DNA of 64,000 nt from Streptomyces sp. NBC_01314 (GCF_041435215.1 NZ_CP108394.1:6386001-6450000), one strand, 5' to 3'; shown: positions 7,905 through 15,750, numbered from the stretch's first letter. The notes: generated by a model from the sequence alone, not told the origin. Translations and numbers: made by a program.

Positions 7905-8059
7905 CTAACGCGCATCCACGCTGTCACGGCACTTGAGTGGTTCATGGCTGTATGGATAGGCCGCGGGCATGATTGTGAGGCCGGCGTAGCGGCTCTGGGA
8001 GGGCGTTTTCTTGGCGCGACCGATCATGACCCCGTAAGTCTGGCGACAAGTGGCTAAGA

Positions 8060-8134
8060 GCGCGGCCCGGCCCCCGGTCGGGCTGGAGCGGGGCGGAGAC
8101 TGGAGCGCAGGCCCGGCCGGGGGCCGTGCCGCGC
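8060..8134. terminator. Long GC hairpin between convergent genes
   Basis: GCGCGGCCCGGCCCCCGG (8060-8077) pairs with CCGGGGGCCGTGCCGCGC (8117-8134) with one mismatch, and the stem extends inward by four more pairs. It lies between the stop of the caspase gene (+) and the stop of the 8182 gene (-), so it can act as a bidirectional terminator. The gap 7905-8181 also holds a 24-base segment at about 8024 resembling one at about 195, outside the element. Confidence 0.6.
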
Positions 8135-8181
8135 GCGGGGAGCGGAGCGAGCCGCCTTGAACCAGTAGAGAAAGTTGTAAC

Positions 8182-8616
8182 TCAGTCGGACTGTTGGGGC
8201 TGTTCAGCCTCGGTGGATGCTTGGCCGTCCGGCTTCACCTGATGAGCACCGGGGCCTGCGGCGCGGAACTCATCCAGTAGGTCGAAGAACATTTCCAGGG
8301 CAGGCACGTCGGTCTGCTCTGCCCTGCGCTCGATCTCGACCGCCCAACCCAGTGAGCTGGGGTATGCCATCCCTAGACGGTTCCACAGCCACTGGGCGAA
8401 TGGCCCTTGGCTCCCGGCGTGAAGGGTGCAGTCCTCGTCGATGCCATGGACGCCAAGGGCCGCTGTGTAACCGATCAGCATGGACTCCAGGTGCAGGAGC
8501 GACCGGCCTCGCACCCACATGCCCGGACGCAGCCTGACTTCGTCCAGGAAGTCGTACATATCTGTCAGCTCGTTCAGCTGTCTGAGCCTCCGCGTGGCCT
8601 TCCCCGTGTCTGTCAT
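8182..8616 (-). CDS. Hypothetical AICE protein
   Basis: Encodes 144 soluble residues starting MTDTGKATRRLRQLNELTD, with a helical N-terminus, the segment VRLRPGMWVRGRSLLHLESM and an acidic C-terminus. No known domain is seen. It is the last gene of a minus-strand cluster (9453 to 8182) that runs leftward from the regulatory region of the AICE. That placement suggests a role in element maintenance rather than in the conflict cargo. Function unknown. Confidence 0.7.
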   Translation of the reverse strand: MTDTGKATRRLRQLNELTDMYDFLDEVRLRPGMWVRGRSLLHLESMLIGYTAALGVHGIDEDCTLHAGSQGPFAQWLWNRLGMAYPSSLGWAVEIERRAEQTDVPALEMFFDLLDEFRAAGPGAHQVKPDGQASTEAEQPQQSD

Positions 8617-8638
8617 AGGGCCACGCTAATGGAGGCCG

Positions 8639-9031
8639 TCACCGCTGATGGCCGTCGTGGAGCGGCTTGAAGTCGTATGCGCATACCGGAAGTTGGGTGC
8701 CCTGCCGGTGTGCCAGTGGCAGGAAGATTACGGGGCGGATTGTCCATGTGATGCGGGTGGTGAAGAAGGTGACGGACACGGTGCAGGGCTCGGAGCGCAG
8801 GAGGGCTCGTCGTGTCTCTATGCGGCCGTCGTACAGCCACTGCCATGCCTGCTCGGATGCTTCCGGGTCGAATGCCGGTGAGATGGTGCGGAGTGCGACG
8901 GCAACCCATCGGTCGGCCTGGGGTGCCGTGTAGGCGTCGAAGGATGCCCGAAGCGTCAACTCGCCGTCATAGGTGAGGTCTTCGGTCCAGCACTCGCACC
9001 AGTAGCCCCGGCGGGCTTCGTCCTTCAGCAC
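8639..9031 (-). CDS. Hypothetical AICE protein
   Basis: Encodes 130 residues with a GTG start that overlaps the stop of the HATPase gene upstream (TGTGCTGA arrangement), so the two are translationally coupled. Sequence features are a Trp/Cys-rich N-terminus (RRGYWCECWTEDLTYDGELTLRA) and a mid-region with PEASEQAWQWLYDGRIETRR. There is no membrane segment. I do not recognise the family. Confidence 0.7.
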   Translation of the reverse strand: MLKDEARRGYWCECWTEDLTYDGELTLRASFDAYTAPQADRWVAVALRTISPAFDPEASEQAWQWLYDGRIETRRALLRSEPCTVSVTFFTTRITWTIRPVIFLPLAHRQGTQLPVCAYDFKPLHDGHQR

Positions 9032-9453
9032 AGGTTGTCTCCCGGTCGGAGGCCGGTGAACAGTTCCGCGGTGACCGTGTAGCCGCCCTCGCTGCCGTGG
9101 ACGACGACTCGGTGGGCGAGTGCGGTGACCATGCCCAGGCCCCGGCCGTGTTCGGCCGCCTCGTCCTGGTGCTCGGCCTTGGGGGCCGTGCCGGTTCCTC
9201 CGCTGTCCGTCACCGACAGGGCGATCACCTGCCGGGAGACCGCCAAGGCGAGATGGAAGCTGCCGGATTCCATGCCGCTGGCCGTGTGGAGGATCGCGTT
9301 CGCACTCAGCTCGCTCACGATCAACTCGGCGTCCTCGGCCATGGGAGATCCGCGCAGGATGTCACGGGTCCAGCGGCGGGCCCGGCTCACCTCTTCCGGA
9401 AATCCTGGGCAAGTGAGTCCCCAGACCCGGGCGGTGCTCGTATACTCGTGCAT
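9025..9453 (-). CDS. ATP-binding protein, HATPase_c_2 (anti-sigma-like)
   Basis: Encodes 142 residues. The ATG at 9453 was chosen because GAAGGAAC precedes it; the frame continues to 9483. It has the GHKL ATP-binding motifs: N-box VSELSANAILH, G1 SVTDSGGTG and G2 GRGLGMV. Single-domain proteins of this type are abundant in Streptomyces and resemble anti-sigma kinases (SpoIIAB/RsbW). The start overlaps a sequence (TATACTCGTG) with half-sites like those of the GntR operators nearby, so it may belong to the AICE regulon. Partner unknown. Confidence 0.8.
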   Translation of the reverse strand: MHEYTSTARVWGLTCPGFPEEVSRARRWTRDILRGSPMAEDAELIVSELSANAILHTASGMESGSFHLALAVSRQVIALSVTDSGGTGTAPKAEHQDEAAEHGRGLGMVTALAHRVVVHGSEGGYTVTAELFTGLRPGDNLC

Positions 9454-9499
9454 ACAAGTTCCTTCATGCTGGTAGGCCGCCATGTGCAGCGGGTTCGGG

Positions 9500-9931
9500 C
9501 TAGATGAGTTTCACGCCGTCGTGGGCGCGGATGGCCGGCGGGGATGCCGCGTCGAGTGCGTCCAGGACGCGGATCGCGTATGCCTCGTCGGCAAGCTCGG
9601 TGACTTCTTCACGGGTGGCCCAGCGCAGTGCGCGGGTCTCGTCGCCGGTGGTCGGCGTGCCGTCGGCCGCCTCGCAGCGGAAGACCAGCGAGACGATCAA
9701 ACCCGTCATGTTCTTGTAGACGCCGGTCAGGGTCGCGGGAAGTGCGATCTTGATGCCGGTCTCTTCGAGGACTTCGCGCTGGAGGGCTTCGGGGAGGGTT
9801 TCCTCGCGTTCGAGGACTCCGCCCGGGGGTTCCCACTTGCCGTTGTCACGACGTTTGATCAAGAGGGCCCGGCCCTGGTCGTCGACGATGACTCCGGCGA
9901 CGCTCACGGAGTGCGGACGGTCGGTGCTCAC
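9500..9931 (-). CDS. pif: Nudix hydrolase, Pif-like immunity factor
   Basis: Encodes 143 residues. The GTG at 9931 was chosen because the upstream part of the frame is poor coding sequence. It has a perfect Nudix box, GVLEREETLPEALQREVLEETGI, matching GX5EX7REUXEEXGU (split: G-VLERE-E, then REVLEETGI). In pSAM2, the Nudix protein Pif sits beside the GntR-family regulator and blocks redundant transfer between donors; this gene has the same position, divergent from gntR at 10015. Assigning Pif function rests on domain and synteny. A housekeeping nucleotide-sanitising role is the alternative. Confidence 0.75.
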   Translation of the reverse strand: MSTDRPHSVSVAGVIVDDQGRALLIKRRDNGKWEPPGGVLEREETLPEALQREVLEETGIKIALPATLTGVYKNMTGLIVSLVFRCEAADGTPTTGDETRALRWATREEVTELADEAYAIRVLDALDAASPPAIRAHDGVKLI

Positions 9932-9986
9932 GTTCCTCGGCCCTCTCGGCTGGCTAGGCTCTCCACCGTAGCAACAACAATCGCCC

Positions 9987-9998
9987 ACTCGTCTAGAT
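9987..9998 (+). promoter_or_regulatory. Operator-like site upstream of the GntR gene
   Basis: ACTCGTCTAGAT lies 17 bases before the GTG of the GntR regulator, between it and the Nudix gene. It matches (on the other strand) the TAGACGAGT core found at 10865, 10945 and 13862. Its position suggests autoregulation of gntR and perhaps control of pif, as KorSA does in pSAM2. Confidence 0.6.
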
Positions 9999-10014
9999 AT
10001 CTAAAGGAGTACAC

Positions 10015-10803
10015 GTGCCGTCTCTTCCTTCCGGCTTCCTCGGTGATCTCGACCCCACGAGTGATCGTGCGGTCTTTCGGCAGATCGCCGACCAGTTGCG
10101 CGAGGCCATCGACCGTGGGCGGTTCAAGGAGGGTGAAAAACTGCCCTCGGAAGCTGAGCTTGTTGACCACTACGGGGTATCCCGGATGACGGTCCGCAAC
10201 TCCTTCTCCGTCCTCCAGGGCGAAGGGCTCGTGCACGCCGAGCACGGCAAGGGCGTCTTCGTCCGGCCCCGGCCGCCCGTGCGGCGACTCGCCTCCGACC
10301 GGTTCGCACGGCGCCACCGGGAACAGGGCAAGGCGGCCTTCATCGTCGAAGCCAACGCGGCCGGCAGTCACCCTCAGGTCGACAGCCTTGAGGTGAAGGA
10401 AGAAAAGGCCAGTCAGGACGTCTCGACACGGCTCGGGTCCGTGCGGCGGGTGCTGGCTCGGCGCCGGCGGTATCTGCTCGACGGTCGTCCGGTCGAGTTC
10501 GCCACCTCGTATCTGCCGCTCGACATCGCGCGCGGTACGCCGATCGCCGAGCCGAACCCTGGGCCCGGCGGGATCTACGCCCGTCTCGAAGAGCTGGGCC
10601 ACCGGCTCGACCACTTCGAGGAGGAGATTCGCGCCCGGATGCCCTCGCCTGCTGAGGTCAAGACGCTGCGGCTGGCCTCCGGTGTGCCAGTGATCCACCT
10701 GATCCGTACCGCCTTCGACGCCGAAGGGCGGGCCGTGGAGGTCTGCGACACGGTCATGGCGGCGGATGCGTACGTGCTGTCGTATCAGCTTCCGGCGACG
10801 TGA
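10015..10803 (+). CDS. GntR-family transfer regulator (KorSA/TraR-like)
   Basis: Encodes 262 residues; GTG start with AAGGAG 6 bases upstream. An N-terminal GntR winged helix covers residues ~18-80 (DRAVFRQIADQLREAI, then LPSEAELVDHYGVSRMTVRNSFSVLQGEGLV). A UTRA-type effector domain follows (residues ~100-255, ending MAADAYVLSYQL). In AICEs and Streptomyces plasmids such proteins (KorSA, TraR) repress transfer and replication genes and their own gene. Related palindromic sites occur at 9987, 10865, 10945 and 13862, all at promoters of this element. The ligand is unknown. Confidence 0.88.
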   Translation: MPSLPSGFLGDLDPTSDRAVFRQIADQLREAIDRGRFKEGEKLPSEAELVDHYGVSRMTVRNSFSVLQGEGLVHAEHGKGVFVRPRPPVRRLASDRFARRHREQGKAAFIVEANAAGSHPQVDSLEVKEEKASQDVSTRLGSVRRVLARRRRYLLDGRPVEFATSYLPLDIARGTPIAEPNPGPGGIYARLEELGHRLDHFEEEIRARMPSPAEVKTLRLASGVPVIHLIRTAFDAEGRAVEVCDTVMAADAYVLSYQLPAT

Positions 10804-10864
10804 TGAGGTGATGTGCGGTGGTGCGCGGGGGACGCTTCTCCGACTCGTACACCCCAACAGGCAT

Positions 10865-10960
10865 ACTCGTATAGACGAGTGGGCAAGTGGTGTGGCAGGG
10901 TGGTCAACGTGAGCCCGGAGATCGGGTTCGCAGGACGCTTCATGTATAGACGAGTAGATG
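10865..10960 (+). promoter_or_regulatory. Two operator sites before the transfer operon
   Basis: ACTCGTATAGACGAGT (10865-10880) is an inverted repeat, ACTCGT-N4-ACGAGT. TATAGACGAGTAGATG (10945-10960) is a second half-site version. They fill the 168-base gap between gntR and the 10972 gene, where the promoter of the transfer operon must lie. The GntR protein is the natural candidate to bind. Confidence 0.65.
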
Positions 10961-10971
10961 GGTGAATTGCC

Positions 10972-11328
10972 TTGCGTACCATTCGTGTTGAGACCTCGGC
11001 CGCGACGATCCTTCTGACTGAGGCTCCTGAGCCCAAGGTCCGGGACCGGCAGACGGGCGAGATCGCCAAGGACGCCGTCAGCGGTGAGGCGCTGATGACG
11101 CTCGGCGTTGTCTACATCGAGGACGGGGAATCGTCGCTGGTCAAGGTCACCGTGCCTGAGGGCGGTGTGGCTGAGGGGCTGACGCTGGGGGCGCCGGTCT
11201 CGCTGCCGGGGCTGGTGGCCCGGCCGTGGGAGAGCGTGTTCAACGGACAGCAGCGCCACGGCATTGCCTTCCGTGCCGCCGCCGTGACTCCGGCTGCCTT
11301 CCCGGCTGCCATGAGGGCCACCGCCTGA
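10972..11328 (+). CDS. Conserved AICE protein preceding the translocase
   Basis: Encodes 118 residues from a TTG start (10972), the first usable start after the second operator. The protein is beta-rich with few helices (MRTIRVETSAATILLTEAPEPKVRDRQTGE...), consistent with but not proving an OB-like fold. It ends with a TGATG overlap with the translocase gene. Proteins of this type often precede TraB/FtsK genes in Streptomyces integrative elements; the molecular role is not known. Confidence 0.7.
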   Translation: MRTIRVETSAATILLTEAPEPKVRDRQTGEIAKDAVSGEALMTLGVVYIEDGESSLVKVTVPEGGVAEGLTLGAPVSLPGLVARPWESVFNGQQRHGIAFRAAAVTPAAFPAAMRATA

Positions 11329-12704
11329 TGTCCGATCTGGTGACACTTCTGGAGGTGGGTGGTCCTGTCGCCGCGCTCGGCGGTGGGGCCGCCTACACCC
11401 GGGCCAAGCACCCCCGCGTGTACTGGCCCACGGTCGGCCTGCCGATATCCACCGCCCGGCTCCTCGGCTCGTACGGCTCGGTCATGGAGGCGTGCGGCCT
11501 GACCGTGGCGCCGTCCCGGCTGCGGATTCTCGCTGTCAAGGCGACCACTCGCCGGGAGGTCCGGCCGGTACCGCCTCGGCGGGGGATCATCCGGCCCACC
11601 TCGACCGGGCTGCGACTTCGCCTCCGGCTCGCTCCCGGCCAGGAACCCGCCGACGTCGCTGCCTCGGCCGAACGGCTGCGGCACGCCTGGGGCGTTCACG
11701 CCGTATACGTCTCGACCGTCAAGCCGGGCGTGGTCGAACTGCGGCTCGTCGGCTTCGACGTGCTGCGAAACGTGCGGATGCCTCGCAAAGCCACCGCCGA
11801 ACTCCTCAAGGTGCCCGTGGCGCTGCGGGAGGACGCCACTCCCTTCGTGCGCGACTACCGCACCATCCCGCACCAACTCACCCTCGGCGCCACGCTGTCC
11901 GGGAAGTCCATGTACCTGCGGCACCTGATCACCGGCCTCGCCCGACAGCCCGTCGCACTGGTCGGCATCGACTGCAAGCGTGGCGTGGAACTGGCGCCGT
12001 TCGCCGCCCGGCTCTCCGCCCTCGCCACCGATCCCGACGAAGCTGCCGAGCTGCTGCCCGTGCTCGTCAAGGAAATGGAGGACCGCTACGACCTGATCAA
12101 GGCCCGACAGGGCATCGCCCCGGGCACCCCCGACGAGGAGATCACCTCCGACATCTGGGGCCTGCCCGAGAACCAACGCCCGGTGCCGATCGTGCTGTTC
12201 GTCGACGAGGTAGCGGAACTCTTCCTCGTCGCCACCAAGAAGGACGAGGAACGCCGGGACGAGATGGTCACCCAGCTCATCCGCCTCGCCCAGCTCGGCC
12301 GCGCCGCCGGGATCTACCTGGAGGTCTGCGGACAGCGCTTCGGCGCCGAACTGGGCAAGGGCGCCACCATGCTCCGCGCTCAGCTGACCGGCCGGGTCTG
12401 CCACCGCGTCAACGACGAAGCCTCCGCGAAGATGGCGCTCGGCGACATCGCCCCCGAAGCGGTCTCCGCCGCCTGCGCCATCGCCCCCGAACTGCCCGGC
12501 TTGGCTGTGGCCGGTGACACCTCCGGCGGCTGGTCCCGCATCCGCACGCCGTACCTTGCCCTCGGCGCCGCCGCCGAGATCTGCCGGGACTCGGCGCACC
12601 TGGTGCCCGACCTTCCCGCGCTCAAGCCCTTCCGGCCCGACATCCCCGTACGGCCCGTGGAGTCCTCGGCCCCGGCCGTGCAGCCGCACCCGCTGACCGA
12701 CTGA
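11328..12704 (+). CDS. traB: TraB/FtsK-SpoIIIE-like DNA translocase
   Basis: Encodes 458 residues. Walker A GATLSGKS (187-194) and Walker B IVLFVDE (288-294) define an FtsK/SpoIIIE-type ATPase. It also has a GQRFGAELGKGATMLRAQLTGR segment typical of the family. In AICEs this single protein pumps double-stranded DNA from donor to recipient hyphae. The N-terminus has one weak hydrophobic stretch and no strong membrane domain. The coding start (ATG) overlaps the previous stop. It sits downstream of the GntR operators, matching repressed transfer genes in pSAM2. Symbol given by family. Confidence 0.85.
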   Translation: MSDLVTLLEVGGPVAALGGGAAYTRAKHPRVYWPTVGLPISTARLLGSYGSVMEACGLTVAPSRLRILAVKATTRREVRPVPPRRGIIRPTSTGLRLRLRLAPGQEPADVAASAERLRHAWGVHAVYVSTVKPGVVELRLVGFDVLRNVRMPRKATAELLKVPVALREDATPFVRDYRTIPHQLTLGATLSGKSMYLRHLITGLARQPVALVGIDCKRGVELAPFAARLSALATDPDEAAELLPVLVKEMEDRYDLIKARQGIAPGTPDEEITSDIWGLPENQRPVPIVLFVDEVAELFLVATKKDEERRDEMVTQLIRLAQLGRAAGIYLEVCGQRFGAELGKGATMLRAQLTGRVCHRVNDEASAKMALGDIAPEAVSAACAIAPELPGLAVAGDTSGGWSRIRTPYLALGAAAEICRDSAHLVPDLPALKPFRPDIPVRPVESSAPAVQPHPLTD

Positions 12705-12792
12705 CCCTCGCCCACCCCTCACCCCGGTCGGCGTGACCGCCTCGCGCCAACTCCCTACCCCCGCCATGCCTGAATCCGAAAGGAGCCGCATC

Positions 12793-13443
12793 ATGCGCGC
12801 CCAACTGGCCGGTGTCGACGCGGTGCTCGTCCAGGCGCTCATCGCCGCCGCGCTGTCCTTCGCCCACCTGCACGACATCGCCCTGGCGGCCGGTCAGGAC
12901 GGGTGGAAGGCGTGGGCCTATCCCGTCTCGGTCGACCTGCTGCTCGTCGCCGCCTGGCGCCGACTGCGGTCCGGTGAGGCGAAAGCGGCCGGGTGGTGCT
13001 GGTTCGTCATCGCCCTCGCCGCCTCCCTCGGCGCGAACGTCGCCACCGCCGGCCTACTCGACCTGAACGACGTCCCGGCCTGGCTGCGCATCCTCGTCGC
13101 GGGCTGGCCCGCCGTCGCCTTCCTCGGCGGAACCCTCCTCGCCCACACCGCCCCCGCGAGAACCGGTGAAGACCACAAGGGCCCAGAGGACACGGACGAC
13201 ACCGTGGGCCAGGAGGACGCGCCCGAACTCGTCCCCGAGGAACCGCCGCCGACACCACCGGCCATCGAGCCACCGCCGCCCGAGCGACCCGCCGTATCCG
13301 TCCCGGCCGCCCTCGTCGAACACGCCCGCAAAGTCGCCGCCGAACACCACACCCGCACCGGAACACCCATCGACACCCTCACCCTCCGGGCCCGCCTCGG
13401 CGTCCCCGCCCCCATGGCCGAAGCCATCGCCGCCCACCTCTGA
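12793..13443 (+). CDS. DUF2637 membrane protein, SpdB-like spread protein
   Basis: Encodes 216 residues. The ATG at 12793 was chosen because AAAGGAG precedes it by 8 bases; the frame extends to 12733. Four hydrophobic segments (about residues 9-105) include the DUF2637 signature WAYPVSVDLLLVAAWRRLRSGE. An acidic Pro-rich linker follows, then a C-terminal helical module (ARKVAAEHHTRTGTPIDTLT...LGVPAPMAEAIAAHL). Spd proteins support intramycelial spread of the transferred element. The same C-terminal module type recurs in the prophage gene at 35705. Confidence 0.8.
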   Translation: MRAQLAGVDAVLVQALIAAALSFAHLHDIALAAGQDGWKAWAYPVSVDLLLVAAWRRLRSGEAKAAGWCWFVIALAASLGANVATAGLLDLNDVPAWLRILVAGWPAVAFLGGTLLAHTAPARTGEDHKGPEDTDDTVGQEDAPELVPEEPPPTPPAIEPPPPERPAVSVPAALVEHARKVAAEHHTRTGTPIDTLTLRARLGVPAPMAEAIAAHL

Positions 13444-13454
13444 AGGGAGACCCC

Positions 13455-13646
13455 GTGTCCGCCAACCGCCGCTTCCGCAACGTCACCCGCCTCGGCCCCG
13501 TCCAGGTCGCCACGTCCTACGACGGCCGGGGCCGCGAGAAGCACACCGCCGTCTGTACGGCTCCGCGCTGCGGCTTCTCCGCCGACTACGACAGCCGCGC
13601 CGCCGCCGAGCTGGCCGCCCGCACCCACCGCTGCCCCGTCCGCTGA
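13455..13646 (+). CDS. Small mobile-element transfer protein
   Basis: Encodes 63 residues, GTG start, with GGGAGACC upstream. It has a basic N-terminus (SANRRFRNVTRLGPVQVATSYDG) and a Cys/His pattern (C-T-APRC ... HRC) near the end that could bind zinc. Proteins like this lie between DUF2637 and other spd genes in AICEs and are commonly called mobile element transfer proteins. Exact role unknown. Confidence 0.7.
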   Translation: MSANRRFRNVTRLGPVQVATSYDGRGREKHTAVCTAPRCGFSADYDSRAAAELAARTHRCPVR

Positions 13647-13670
13647 TCCTTCGAAAGGGACCCGCACACC

Positions 13671-13865
13671 GTGACCGTCAGCCTGCCGCTCGTCGTCGTC
13701 CTCGGTTTCTTCGCCTGGGGAGCGGTCAAGTTCCTCGGCGTCCGCACCTGGGTCGTCGTACTGATCGCTCTCTTCGGCTTCTACCTCTCGCAAACCTTCC
13801 TCGCCCCCGCCATCGAATCCGGCACGCGCTCCGGCGTGGACGTCATAAACGGCTCACATGCCTAG
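13671..13865 (+). CDS. Small membrane protein (Spd-like)
   Basis: Encodes 64 residues, GTG start with GAAAGGGA upstream. Two hydrophobic segments cover most of the protein (LPLVVVLGFFAWGAVKFLG and WVVVLIALFGFYLSQTFL). Small membrane proteins in this operon position function in plasmid spread in Streptomyces plasmids. The 3' end overlaps the operator at 13862. Confidence 0.7.
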   Translation: MTVSLPLVVVLGFFAWGAVKFLGVRTWVVVLIALFGFYLSQTFLAPAIESGTRSGVDVINGSHA

Positions 13866-13876
13866 ACGAGTAGATG
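13862..13876 (+). promoter_or_regulatory. Internal operator of the transfer region
   Basis: CTAGACGAGTAGATG repeats the 3' half of the 10945 site almost exactly (TAGACGAGTAGATG). It overlaps the end of the preceding gene and lies 14 bases before the GTG of the next, so the spd/rep part of the operon may have its own GntR-controlled promoter. Confidence 0.55.
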
Positions 13877-13890
13877 AGGAGAGTCTGACC

Positions 13891-14136
13891 GTGTTCCTGC
13901 CCAAGTACCCCGACAGCCCCACCCCGCCGCCCGCACACACCCACGCCCCGGCCGATCCGGCGCCCGTGCGGCGCTCACTCCCGGCGGTCTCCATCAGCCC
14001 CGGAGTCGTCGCGGCCGTCGCCGTCGGCGGTGTCGTCCTCACCGCGCTCCTGGCCGCCGTTGCCGTCTCGGCCATCTCCGTCGCCATCGCGGCCGTGGTC
14101 CTGCGCTCCCTGATCCGCGAACAGAACCGGCGCTGA
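13891..14136 (+). CDS. Small membrane protein (SpdD-like)
   Basis: Encodes 81 residues. The GTG at 13891 was chosen because GAGGAGAG lies 9 bases upstream; an in-frame ATG at 13858 lies before the operator. A Pro/His-rich N-terminus is followed by a long hydrophobic region (VVAAVAVGGVVLTALLAAVAVSAISVAIAAVVL) and the short tail RSLIREQNRR. Such proteins are typical of spread loci just before rep in AICEs. Confidence 0.7.
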   Translation: MFLPKYPDSPTPPPAHTHAPADPAPVRRSLPAVSISPGVVAAVAVGGVVLTALLAAVAVSAISVAIAAVVLRSLIREQNRR

Positions 14137-14228
14137 ACGCGCCCAGCACCCGGGGCGGCACACACGACCAAGCATCCGCCGCCCCGGGGCCATCACTCCT
14201 GACCGAGCCAGCCAGAAGGAGAATCGCC

Positions 14229-15575
14229 ATCTTCACCCGCACCACACCGCCCCCGCTCCCGGAACTCGCGAAGCTGGCCGAGCACGGGACCCTGCCCGGT
14301 ATCCTCCGTCAGCTCTCCGGACTCGGCGGCTGCGTCAACCCGATCCGCCTCGACGGGCACCGCACCGAGCACGACGTCGACACCACGACCGGTGAGATCG
14401 GCCGTGTCCTCCAGCACCTCGACTCCACCGACCTCCCGGCCGGCCAACTCCTCGTGCGCTGCAACAACCGCCGGACGACTCGGTGCGCGGCCTGCTCCGA
14501 GGTCTACCGCCGCGACACCTTCCACCTGATCACCTCCGGCCTGCGCGGCGGCAAGGGCACTCCTGAACACGTCGCCACCCACCCGCGCGTCTTCGCCACC
14601 TTCACCGCACCGAGCTTCGGCCCGGTCCACAACCGCCCTTCCAGCGGACGGCCCTGCCGCTGCGGAACCCGCCACGACCAGGACGACGCCGTACTTGGTA
14701 CCGCGCTCGACCCGGACGCGTACGACTACGAAGCGGCCGTTCTCTGGAACGCGCACGCCGGTCCGCTCTGGCGACGCTTCTCCACCTACCTGCGCCGAGA
14801 GGTCGCCAAGCGGGCGGGCCTGTCACAACGCCGGTTTCGCGACCACGCCCGCGTCTCCTTCGCCAAGGTCGCCGAGTACCAAAAGCGTGGCGCCGTCCAC
14901 TTCCACGCCGTCATCCGCATCGACGGCCCCACCGGCGGCGACACCCCGCCCCCGACCTGGGCCACCGCCGAACTCCTCACCGACGCCATCGAGGCAGCGG
15001 CAGTCAAGGTTCGCGTGGACGGCCCGGTCATCGACGGACGCGCCCACACCTTCACCTTCGGCCGCCAACTCGACGTGCGCACCATCCGCTCCGCCGACTT
15101 CAACGACGGCCAGGAACTGACCGAACGCGCCGTCGCCTCGTACATCGCCAAGTACGCCACCAAGGGCGCCGAAACAGCCACGGGAGCTCTCGACCGACCG
15201 CTGAAGTTCGCCGCCGAGCTGGCTCAGCTCGACATCAGCGACCACGCCCGCCGCCTCATCCGAACTGCCTGGACCCTCGGCGCACGCAAGAGCCTCGAAC
15301 ACCTCCGCCTGCGCGCCTGGGCCCACATGCTCGGCTTCCGCGGCCACTTCTCCACCAAATCCCGCCGCTACTCCACCACCCTCGGCGCCCTCCGCGACGC
15401 CCGCGCCGAATGGCGCCGCGCCCAAGCCGCAACGGCCAACGGACCGGCGCCCGACACGACGTACGTCCTTGCCCACTGGGTCTTCGCCGGAACCGGCCTG
15501 TCCGACACCGAAGCCTGGCTTGCCGCATCCCTCGAACCCGCCCCCGGAACAGAAGGAGAACCGACGCATGCGTGA
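14229..15575 (+). CDS. RepSA-like HUH replication initiator, start codon ATC
   Basis: Encodes about 448 residues if translation begins at ATC 14229, which sits 7 bases after AAGGAG in the position expected for ATG; the next in-frame GTG/ATG is 14454 with no Shine-Dalgarno. Coding quality is continuous from 14229 (FTRTTPPPLPELAKLAEHG...). HUH motif HFHAVIR (His224/His226) and YIAKYATKG (Tyr305, Tyr309) mark a rolling-circle initiator like RepSA of pSAM2; an N-terminal CNNRRTTRCAAC cluster may bind zinc. The stop overlaps xis. The initiator lets the excised element replicate. The ATC may lower expression or inactivate the gene. Confidence 0.85.
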   Translation: MFTRTTPPPLPELAKLAEHGTLPGILRQLSGLGGCVNPIRLDGHRTEHDVDTTTGEIGRVLQHLDSTDLPAGQLLVRCNNRRTTRCAACSEVYRRDTFHLITSGLRGGKGTPEHVATHPRVFATFTAPSFGPVHNRPSSGRPCRCGTRHDQDDAVLGTALDPDAYDYEAAVLWNAHAGPLWRRFSTYLRREVAKRAGLSQRRFRDHARVSFAKVAEYQKRGAVHFHAVIRIDGPTGGDTPPPTWATAELLTDAIEAAAVKVRVDGPVIDGRAHTFTFGRQLDVRTIRSADFNDGQELTERAVASYIAKYATKGAETATGALDRPLKFAAELAQLDISDHARRLIRTAWTLGARKSLEHLRLRAWAHMLGFRGHFSTKSRRYSTTLGALRDARAEWRRAQAATANGPAPDTTYVLAHWVFAGTGLSDTEAWLAASLEPAPGTEGEPTHA

Positions 15576-15750
15576 CGACGAGCTGCTGACCGTGGCTGAC
15601 GTCATGGCGCGACTCAAGCTCGGCCGGTCGACGGTCTACGACCTGATCCGCTCCCGTCGGCTCCCCTCGATCACCATCGGCCGTTGCCGCCGTATCCCCG
15701 CGCGGGCCCTCAGCGACTACATCACCCACGAAATGGAGGCGGCAGCCTGA
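15568..15750 (+). CDS. xis: Excisionase (Xis), MerR-type HTH
   Basis: Encodes 60 residues with AGAAGGAG upstream. The helix-turn-wing pattern LLTVADVMARLKLGRSTVYDLIRSRRLPSITIGRCRRIP is the standard helix_turn_helix_17 excisionase. It overlaps both rep (upstream) and int (TGATG). It directs excision together with Int by binding near the attachment site. Confidence 0.85.
   Translation: MRDDELLTVADVMARLKLGRSTVYDLIRSRRLPSITIGRCRRIPARALSDYITHEMEAAA

Noticed and set aside
9928..11346. A 472-codon minus-strand frame opposite gntR
   Set aside because: It is the antisense of the GntR gene, whose HTH and UTRA regions are clear.
11112..12878. A 588-codon minus-strand frame opposite the translocase
   Set aside because: Gly-rich antisense shadow; the plus strand has Walker motifs.
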